Below, one piece after another: positions 46,657 through 64,000 of a DNA stretch of 64,000 nucleotides. Source of the DNA: Leptospira sanjuanensis. GTDB lineage: Bacteria; Spirochaetota; Leptospiria; Leptospirales; Leptospiraceae. Under the pieces are notes generated by a model. The model did no database searches and was not told where the DNA came from. It saw only the letters and a program-made list of their open reading frames with translations. The stretch lies in the NCBI RefSeq assembly GCF_022267375.1, contig NZ_JAIZBH010000001.1:3023501-3087500 (forward strand), given 5' to 3'. The position numbers and the translations under genes were made by a program. The stretch's first letter is position 1, and the number at the start of each line of letters is the position of its first letter.

Positions 46657-47388
46657 TAAAAACTAAATTCTCCTTTTGAAAAAATCGTTTTTTAAGGGAA
46701 GGCGCAGCGTCAATTCAAAAACTGGAAAGTTTGATTGTTTAACGAAAAGAAAGGCGGACTAGTTTCATACAGAACCTTAGAACCGCAAGGCTCGGCAATC
46801 TTAACCATAAAACAGTAATATATCTAAAGTCTCATTCAACCGTAAGATCCACTCTCTATTTCAAAAAGGCAATAAAGTAGACCGCCGATCCAACCTTACT
46901 CAAAAATAAACGCATGGATGGCAATAAGCTCACTCGAAATTCATCACTTGAGAATCCTTCCGATTTATAATTTCCAAGTTTCTTTTATTTATTGCGTCTT
47001 AGTTGTTTTTTTCATTCATTAAAATCATTTGCGATTTATAAATAAATTCTCGTTGCGCCCTTTCGAACGATGTTAGTTCAAAAATATAGAATATAATGAC
47101 TGTTTAAACTAATTTTAAATAACACCCTTGATTCGATGAAAAATCAATTGAATCCGAATACAATTTCGTTTAACAAACCATCTTTAAACCAAAAAAATAT
47201 TTTTTTTAAGTTTTTCTAGCGCCACAATAGCGTTCATTTTTTTCATAGTCGAACTGAACTTTTGTATTTTGAACGAATTGCGTCTATTTTGTTAAACGAA
47301 GATGTATAACGTGATAAGTTTGCATCCATTTAGATAACATGCGGATTTCATGATTTTAAAAACAAAAGCTAAAATGAAGAGGTGGGTC
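46657..47388. other. Long A+T-rich gene-free stretch upstream of the toxin-like locus
   Basis: About 730 bases between the divergent lipoprotein genes. No open frame is credible. Composition is much richer in A+T than the flanking genes, with many A/T runs; it marks the left edge of the Rhs region and should contain the promoter for the 47389 gene. No convincing -35/-10, riboswitch or repeat was found. Confidence 0.6.
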
Positions 47389-50300
47389 ATGTTTCAGAGT
47401 AGTTGGATATTCAGTAAGATTCGGTTTTATGGAATTATATTTTTAGTTTTTCCATTATTATTTACTTGCGGCTGGTTCGGTAAAGATCAAGGAACCATGG
47501 ATAACGTTGATCTCGCTGCCGCGACTTGGTTAGTAGCGGAACAAATGAAAACACAAGTGAACCAAGAAGGAGTTCCGGTAAAACCAGGTTCTTCCTCCTC
47601 TGCCCCAATCACGCCCGTGAGCGGACTCTTCAATCTTCCTCCGGGTAAACCTGTAGCGGCTACGGCGTTGATGGGAACGATCGATCCAACCGGAACAACG
47701 ATCGTAAACGACTTTGATGGAGACGGGATTCTAAATCAGAATGAAACGTTGTCCAACGTTTGGGTCGCCGATTATCCGCAGATTGAAACGACGATCGCTC
47801 CGCCTGTTACGTTAAAGATCCAAATTCTTAAGAATTCCAGCAATCAAAGTGATCAGATCGTAAGTGAGATCAATTCGAATGATTTCGAGGCTTCTAAAAA
47901 CGAAGGCTCGGAAAAAATTCATCAGAATGAGCTTAATGAAAGAACCGTTCAGTTCCAAGATTCTTTTAGTAATGAGACCGAATTGGGTCAATCAAATGAG
48001 ACGAGCCAAAGTTTCGGAACAGACACAAGTGTTATGGGTATTGCTTCCGTTGGAATGAATTATAGTAGCTCCAATAAAAATAGCTGGAATATAAAAAACG
48101 CAGTTTCAGCGACCACTACAAAATGGGCAGATCGTCCTTTTAAAAATAATTTGGACCGGGATGCTTGGAATTTAAAATCGGATTCTTCCAGCAATAAAGC
48201 AAGGAAATATCGTTCCGATAAATCGGCAAAGATCAATGAAACTTCTACCGTAGAACCGAACGCGGGCGTGGTAAGAGCGGCGCTTTATATCAAAAATCTT
48301 TCCGTAAACATGCCTGTTAAAATTTCAAACATCCTTTGTTCTTTGATGTTTGAAACACCGGCAGGAGAACTCGTACCCATGTCTTCCTTTCGGTTGAGAA
48401 ACGACGACTATAGTCTTTTTGAAGTGGAAGTTTATGGTGGCTCCGAATTCGGTCCCTATGTAGTAGAATTAACAAATCTGAATACCGTCGAAGTTGAGAA
48501 AGCCATCGCTGCAGGTTACACTCCAAAGATCATGATCGTAGATTATGCAATGACTCATGTTCCCGATTCTAATTATAAATCTAACTTACTTAATTTTTCT
48601 GGAAACAATCTAAAGATCATCGAAGAAAACGCAAAGGGTAGAACAGCATTAGTAAAAGTTTATGGTCCCGGTGTTCGGGAAATGTATAGGGTGACAGCAT
48701 TCGACACCCCTAATGTAACCAATCCATGCAATACAACTAGTACGGATGTTTTTTCTCCGGGCATTAGTTTAAAAAAGGCATTAGAACGAATTTCCTGTTC
48801 TGGGAACAATATCACATTCAAAGATTACGTGATCGATCTTTCGGAAGCCGCTCCCACATTAGGTGAATCGAAAATCCATTTAAAAGGAATTCAATCTTTC
48901 GGAGGAATATCGACTAAGGTTCCATGTGTAGACGAAACCAGTACGGGGAGCGATGGTGTAACACGAACAGCGTGCGTACAAAAACCATACAGTCAATGGA
49001 CAACCGAAGAAAAAAATAATTCCGGAGTTTGGGCGATTTATTCTCGGGGTAAATTTTACTCTCCAACGGAATATTGGACGGATGCGGGATCTGTAAGAAA
49101 ATTTGACCCATGGAGAGGAGCCGTTGCCGCACCGATGCTAAAAGGTACCGATTCGATTATTTGGGCGGGTGATAATTACGATTTGGTCTATTTAAATTTC
49201 AAAGATTTCATCAAGGCTGAACAAAAATTCGGAACAAATCCATTAGAAACCGGAAATTCATATCAATTTAATACGAAGTGGGATCTGCAAACAGTCGGAA
49301 CTCATACTTACTATCCTGATACAAATTCTCTTTTCTTAGGGGAAGTAGGTTTCGGAGAAAAAATTGATCTAAAGATTAAATTGGACAAAACAAAATTTCT
49401 CAACCCTAATTTTGGTCTCCCAACGGATACAGGATTGTTCCAATATTACTCGAATTTTAGTTACAATCTTCAAACTTCCACAGATCGATTTGGAATTTCT
49501 GACGCAGCCGACTTCGAATTGAGTATGGGATTCGGAGGAAACCGCACTGATTGGTTTCACATCATAAAGGATTTAAATAATAGTGATCCTTATAAGTTAA
49601 AAAATTGCGGCATTAGTTTAGACTTTATTAATCAAGTCTATAACCTTTGTGTACAATTACCCACATTACATCCGGTTGTCGATCCAGCGGTTAGTTTGGT
49701 TAAATTGTTTATCCGACCATCTCTTAACAACGCGTATCGCAGAACAATCTGGCCACTTCCTTATACGCAAGTTCGTAAAGTCCGAGGGGCGTTAGCTCTT
49801 CCGATTTCCGTTGGAAATTCCACGATTCGAATTTCCGATACAATTGGTCAAATCGAAGTCAACGACCTTTTGTATGTCGAAGGAGATTCCACATCCTATA
49901 AAGTATTACAAGTTTTTAATCCTTTGGCCGATGGATCCTTTGACGTTCTTTTAGAAACAGCGATCCAAACCGACGCTAAAAAGACGACTCCTATCTTTGT
50001 CCCAAGTAAATTGACAAGCCCGGATGTTCGTTTATCCATCGATTCCGGTTTTATTTCCGAATGGAACACATTAGTTCAATCCAGCTTCAATCCAACCGGT
50101 TTTAACCAATCACAATTCCGCCCGATGTTAACCGGCGGTTCCGTTAGTTGTTCGGCAAACCCATTTCATCCGGCCTCTTGTTTAGGGTTCAATCCGGACA
50201 TCAATGCAATCAATTGGATGGGTGTATATAATGAAGGGGTTGCTCTTTGGAATTCTTGGACAGACGGGGGTAACTTCAAAAACTTTCTTGCCGGCGGCTT

Positions 50301-51768
50301 ACTCAGATTAGGTGTAACATCCGGTAAATCCTATCGACTGGAAAGTTTTAATTCCGACTTTATCGCGAGCAGTCATAGCGGCACGAATGCGCTTTCCGCG
50401 ACGGAGATGGTCAATTACGGAGATACTTCCTTCGTAGTCTGGAGACGTGATACCGTTTTATACGGAAGATTCTTTAGAATCAGTACCGGGTTACCTTTAG
50501 GAAATCAATTCACGATCAATACGGCTCCAGTCAATCGATACAACCGATTCGTCCTGAAAGCATATCAAAATAAAGCGGTTCTTGTTTGGGAAAATAATCT
50601 GGATCTATACATGACAATTCGAGATCTTAATTCGTTGGGAACAGTAGGTCCTGCAGAAGCAAAAGTAGTCAGCGTCGATAAGATTAGCGGTCATGCAAAC
50701 TATTGGGATATTGCAGTCGGATTGGATAGAGCCGTAGTATTATACGACGCTTCCACTTTATCTACACAAACGGTTATGACGTCTCCGAATGGTTGTGGTT
50801 TCTGGGGCTGGGAAGCTTGTTATGGAACTCAATTTACCAACACGTACGGTCTTTGGGGAAGAATCTATCGCTTGGACACGGCCGCTTACGTCAGCACAAC
50901 ACAAATATATGGCAATCAGGAATATACGATGGAAGGTTACAATGCTACTTGGAATACCGTCCACGCTTCGGCTTCGAGCGATCGAGTCGCCATTACGATG
51001 GGTTATATAGCTTTTAGAATGGATGGTAGCACAGTTAACATTCCACATTTAGCGGTTATGAATTTAACGACCGGCGGACTTGTATCTTCTCTGAACGGGG
51101 CTACAATGACTGCAGACGTTTACAAGATGTGTGCAACAGAAGGACACGGCGCTACAGTTTATCGAGCTCCAGGTAGCGGTTCATACACGTTTCATATGAC
51201 GGGTGTCAATCTCACTACGGGCGTTATCAGCAACGTCAATCGCGTAATCGATACGAATGTACTCGCAATGACGGTGACATGCTCTGGTGATAAACTCTTA
51301 GCGACTTATACCAAGAACAACGGAGTTTTCTTAAAAATTATCGACTTAAACGCGGAGACTACTGCCCATGCGAATCCGATTCCATTGAGTACCATGACCG
51401 CCGGAACACGGACTCCAGGCAGATCCCAATCAGTCGGTAACAAAATTTTAACGACATGGGACACACTTGATAACGGAAAACAAAGTATCCGCGGAAGAAT
51501 TGTGAACGGTGACACATTTAAACCGATAGGGAGTGACGAATTCTTCATTAGCACGACAAACGAAGGACCACAAACGGCTCCAGTATCCAATCTTAACGGA
51601 GGAGAAGCGTTAGTGACTTGGCTTTCTCAAGATTTAGTTCAACCGAGAATTCGCGGATTCAAACTTAACCTCAACAATCCAGGATCTCTCCAATACGGGC
51701 TCAACAACTTCTTTGTGGCTCCTTTGATCGAAAGGGACTACTCGGTCCGAGCAAGAATCAAATACTGA
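47389..51768 (+). CDS. Very large lipoprotein with binary-toxin-B (PA)-like segment
   Basis: 1459 residues from ATG 47389, chosen because GAGGTG lies five bases upstream; starts at 47350 and 47374 are in frame. Signal IIFLVFPLLFTC gives a lipidated Cys. A DFDGDGILNQNE calcium loop near residue 112 is followed by a stretch very rich in Ser/Asn/Thr/Glu (about 160-270) and then a beta-rich block (GVVRAALYIKNLSVNMPVKIS). That order resembles the calcium-binding and membrane-inserting hairpin regions of binary-toxin B components such as anthrax protective antigen. It also fits my memory of the LIC12048 lipoprotein family. The C-terminal half (about 900-1450) has beta-propeller-like repeats. It is followed, after 41 bases, by the Rhs lipoprotein. 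Role as a delivery pore is inference. Confidence 0.65.
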   Translation: MFQSSWIFSKIRFYGIIFLVFPLLFTCGWFGKDQGTMDNVDLAAATWLVAEQMKTQVNQEGVPVKPGSSSSAPITPVSGLFNLPPGKPVAATALMGTIDPTGTTIVNDFDGDGILNQNETLSNVWVADYPQIETTIAPPVTLKIQILKNSSNQSDQIVSEINSNDFEASKNEGSEKIHQNELNERTVQFQDSFSNETELGQSNETSQSFGTDTSVMGIASVGMNYSSSNKNSWNIKNAVSATTTKWADRPFKNNLDRDAWNLKSDSSSNKARKYRSDKSAKINETSTVEPNAGVVRAALYIKNLSVNMPVKISNILCSLMFETPAGELVPMSSFRLRNDDYSLFEVEVYGGSEFGPYVVELTNLNTVEVEKAIAAGYTPKIMIVDYAMTHVPDSNYKSNLLNFSGNNLKIIEENAKGRTALVKVYGPGVREMYRVTAFDTPNVTNPCNTTSTDVFSPGISLKKALERISCSGNNITFKDYVIDLSEAAPTLGESKIHLKGIQSFGGISTKVPCVDETSTGSDGVTRTACVQKPYSQWTTEEKNNSGVWAIYSRGKFYSPTEYWTDAGSVRKFDPWRGAVAAPMLKGTDSIIWAGDNYDLVYLNFKDFIKAEQKFGTNPLETGNSYQFNTKWDLQTVGTHTYYPDTNSLFLGEVGFGEKIDLKIKLDKTKFLNPNFGLPTDTGLFQYYSNFSYNLQTSTDRFGISDAADFELSMGFGGNRTDWFHIIKDLNNSDPYKLKNCGISLDFINQVYNLCVQLPTLHPVVDPAVSLVKLFIRPSLNNAYRRTIWPLPYTQVRKVRGALALPISVGNSTIRISDTIGQIEVNDLLYVEGDSTSYKVLQVFNPLADGSFDVLLETAIQTDAKKTTPIFVPSKLTSPDVRLSIDSGFISEWNTLVQSSFNPTGFNQSQFRPMLTGGSVSCSANPFHPASCLGFNPDINAINWMGVYNEGVALWNSWTDGGNFKNFLAGGLLRLGVTSGKSYRLESFNSDFIASSHSGTNALSATEMVNYGDTSFVVWRRDTVLYGRFFRISTGLPLGNQFTINTAPVNRYNRFVLKAYQNKAVLVWENNLDLYMTIRDLNSLGTVGPAEAKVVSVDKISGHANYWDIAVGLDRAVVLYDASTLSTQTVMTSPNGCGFWGWEACYGTQFTNTYGLWGRIYRLDTAAYVSTTQIYGNQEYTMEGYNATWNTVHASASSDRVAITMGYIAFRMDGSTVNIPHLAVMNLTTGGLVSSLNGATMTADVYKMCATEGHGATVYRAPGSGSYTFHMTGVNLTTGVISNVNRVIDTNVLAMTVTCSGDKLLATYTKNNGVFLKIIDLNAETTAHANPIPLSTMTAGTRTPGRSQSVGNKILTTWDTLDNGKQSIRGRIVNGDTFKPIGSDEFFISTTNEGPQTAPVSNLNGGEALVTWLSQDLVQPRIRGFKLNLNNPGSLQYGLNNFFVAPLIERDYSVRARIKY

Positions 51769-51809
51769 TTTTACAAAGCGAAACGAACTCGGATTTGAGA
51801 AAAGATAAT

Positions 51810-59317
<7,508 letters not shown>

Positions 59318-59318
<1 letters not shown>

Positions 59319-59797
59319 TGAGTCAAAGCATGGGAATAGATAATCTTCAAATACTACTTTCTCAAATGTTATGTGGGGCACAACTTGAAGCTTTGCATAT
59401 ATATAGTCTCACACTTGAAATAGAGTTTAATCAAATTGGAAGACCACATTTACCATTAACCATATACTTAAATACAAATAATCCCATTTTAAAAATAACT
59501 GATTTAGATCAAAATTCTGAAAAAGATTTTTTCGAACAAAGGAAAATTATTATTTCTGAACTATATTCTTTAATCGGCAACGAAATTAATTCTGTTCAAG
59601 TATCGAAAAAAGGAGAATTAACAATTAGTATATCAGAAAAATCGTTTTTGTTATGTAGATCACCTGAAGAATTTGAAGAAATTTGGATAATAAAAAACCA
59701 AAAAGAGGGCGATTTAAATTCTGAGCCCCTTTGGTATATTTCCTGGTCAGATTGTGATGAAATCTACGTAAACGTTCCTGAGCCTCGCAAAAACTAA
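59318..59797 (+). CDS. Putative immunity protein for Rhs tip 1
   Basis: 159 residues, acidic, no signal peptide. Its ATG overlaps the last base of the Rhs stop (TAATG), the usual arrangement of a toxin tip and its immunity partner; co-translation is expected. Sampled lines are only about 20-23% G+C, well below the Rhs core (about 43% in a sampled line), consistent with acquisition of tip and immunity gene together. No family recognised; the assignment rests on position, size and composition. Confidence 0.65.
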
Positions 59798-59842
59798 ATA
59801 AAAACTGAAAATACCGCTCAAATAACGTCAAAACTTTTCTCT

Positions 59843-62013
<2,171 letters not shown>

Positions 62014-62017
<4 letters not shown>

Positions 62018-62499
62018 AAAAACCAAGTTTTGATATTTTGATTAGAAAGTGTTTTAAGTTTCTTGAATTAGACTACCAATTTCGCTTTGTCAAATCTAAA
62101 AAAGAAAACTGGGGTTATGAGATTTTATATCTGAACGAGACAACGGGAGTCAAAATTATTTACGAATATAGAGAGTCATACATTTTTATAATTTTGTATA
62201 GACTTATTGATGGAGAGCTAATAGAAAATCCTGGGGAAATTTTTCAAAATACTAAATTAAATTGTTTTGGCTTAGATGATATAATAAACTTAAGAAACCC
62301 TTCAGCTTTACTTAGTCCCACTTACGAATATCCGGAAAATTCACATTATTTTAATAAAAAAAATGGATGGGAACAATATGTTTCTGATTTCGCAGAAAAT
62401 CTAAAAACTTATGCAAGCGACGTCTTGAGTGGAAATTTCGAAATTTTTCAAACAATCGACCCAATAGTTAAGGAACGTGCAAACCGTAGGTTTCAATAG
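62014..62499 (+). CDS. Putative immunity protein for Rhs tip 2
   Basis: 161 residues, no signal peptide, aromatic-rich (YYEYRESYIF-type stretches). Its ATG overlaps the stop of the displaced Rhs gene by four bases (ATGA). Low G+C (about 25-33% in sampled lines) as for the first immunity gene. No homology to that gene is visible, which is expected if each protects against a different tip. Family unknown. Confidence 0.6.
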
Positions 62500-62539
62500 A
62501 GGAGTTGAACCTACCATCCCGCTAACTCTCTTTCCCCGT

Positions 62540-62635
62540 GGCAGGGATCGAAGCGTGGTCAATAAATTGGTATTTGGAAGTATTGTTTTATTATTTTTCC
62601 TTTCTTTCAATTTATTGACCGGAGCTGAGAGCGCG
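62540..62635. repeat. Palindromic dispersed element, copy C
   Basis: Arms GGTCAATAAATTG (62567-62579) and CAATTTATTGACC (62608-62620), perfect over 13 bp with a 28-base loop, flanked by GGCAGGGATCGAAGCG and GGAGCTGAGAGCGCG. It lies directly upstream of the third Rhs fragment. Confidence 0.8.
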
Positions 62636-62782
62636 TTCCTGCGGGAGCAGGAGCCACCCGAAACCAAATACGATTTACTGGGTCGTGTGACTCGAATCGA
62701 TTATCCGGAACATCCGATTTCACACGGAAGGATGAGAGCTTGCTACGAATACGGAAGCGCAGGATATATCGAAGGGATGTAA
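62636..62782 (+). pseudogene. Third Rhs tip fragment cut by an IS66-family element
   Basis: From about 62654 the frame matches the start of the duplicated Rhs core (ETKYDLLGRVTRIDYPEHP) and continues to GSAGYIEG at 62778, corresponding to 60225 in copy 2. There the IS begins and a stop codon follows within the IS end. Like copy 2 it is preceded by the palindromic element with an open frame of VNKL and FNLLTGAES type. Its own tip and immunity gene, if they survive, would lie beyond the IS, outside the window. Confidence 0.8.
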
Positions 62783-62837
62783 GCGCCTAAACAACCGCAC
62801 CTTTTTCTAATCGTATAAATGTTGTAAACTGTCTTTG

Positions 62838-63115
62838 ATGAAAAAAACGAAAATAGATTGGCCCAAAGAGTTTGATGACTTTTCAAAGAGTGGACTTTCC
62901 CAGCCTCAGTATTGTAAAGAAAGACACCTCAAATACACGACGTTTCGATATCATTGGGAGAGACGTTCTAAGCATTCAGAGAAGAACGACTTTGTAGAAA
63001 TTCCTCCTTCCTCGACAAATTCTCAGTCATTGGTAGAAGCCGAATTTTTGACCCTAAAGATAGATACGTCGGGGAAGGCATCGCTCCAAGTAAACGTTCA
63101 GTTTAGTTTAGGACG

Positions 63116-63125
<10 letters not shown>
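62838..63125 (+). CDS. tnpA: IS66-family TnpA-like accessory protein
   Basis: 95 residues, basic, with a helix-turn-helix-like N-terminus (WPKEFDDFSKSGLSQPQYCK, HLKYTTFRYHWERR). In IS66 elements this first small protein is needed for transposition, probably by binding DNA. ATG 62838 is used (TTG 62835 is in frame). Its end overlaps the tnpB start by ten bases. Confidence 0.75.
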
Positions 63126-63466
<341 letters not shown>

Positions 63467-63506
63467 TGTTTGACTCAAGAAAAGAAAGTATTAAGACTGA
63501 ATCCGA

Positions 63507-64000
<494 letters not shown>

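Noticed and set aside
47289..47317. TTGTTA and TGATAA as a promoter for the large lipoprotein gene
   Set aside because: The -10 match is only two of six bases; A+T-rich sequence gives many such hits.

Overview
The window reads as a chromosomal segment of a pathogenic-clade Leptospira. The reasons are the leptospiral repeat units that translate as RINSMPRSLWVV, short dispersed repeats with a GGGAACTC core, proteins of types I know mainly from leptospires (DUF1564-like, DUF1577/PilZ-like, large lipoprotein next to Rhs), many secreted lipoproteins with loose lipoboxes, and frequent TTG starts. Base composition is in the mid-40s % G+C by eye, which would fit a higher-GC species of that clade better than L. 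interrogans. This is recognition from memory; no search was run.

Layout. 1-3444: a single-domain response regulator (cut by the edge), a small lipoprotein, a DUF5939-type class III nucleotidyl cyclase, and a repeat-rich gene-free stretch. 3445-19028: an acyl-metabolism and signalling block, with KAS II-like and KAS III-like condensing enzymes, a short-chain dehydrogenase, a hotdog protein fused to a four-helix bundle, and a family I CoA-transferase. These are interleaved with two SiaB-type kinases, a PP2C phosphatase, a 1784-residue kinase/ATPase/GAF/SpoIIE-phosphatase protein, a SiaC-type phosphoprotein and a GAF-adenylate cyclase. The last four form one co-directional run that looks like a SiaABC partner-switching module whose output enzyme is a class III cyclase instead of the diguanylate cyclase SiaD. 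19152-29000: mixed housekeeping and envelope genes (VOC protein, DUF1564-like, membrane nuclease/phosphatase-fold protein, lysophospholipase-like hydrolase, MFS transporter, enolase-phosphatase MtnC, TPR protein, PilZ-like protein).

29249-about 34000: visibly more A+T-rich genes (crotonase, DUF4015-like, HDAC-like deacetylase, small orphans), possibly acquired. 33949-46656: NHL and TPR envelope proteins in an overlapping pair, methylglyoxal synthase, an LptF/LptG-type permease overlapping miaB, a degenerate J-domain membrane protein, a Cys-rich YkgJ-like protein and a lipoprotein.

46657-64000: the most distinctive part. A 1459-residue lipoprotein has a segment resembling the calcium-binding and pore-forming part of binary-toxin B components (anthrax protective antigen type). 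It is followed by a 2502-residue lipoprotein with SpvB, FG-GAP/VCBS, TcB-middle-like and Rhs regions, then a variable C-terminal tip and an overlapping A+T-rich putative immunity gene. Next come a displaced Rhs tip with its own signal peptide and second immunity gene, and a third Rhs fragment interrupted by an IS66-family element that runs off the window. A roughly 95-bp palindromic element with compensatory base changes precedes both displaced tips and occurs a third time near 19.2 kb.

No rRNA, tRNA or CRISPR array was seen.
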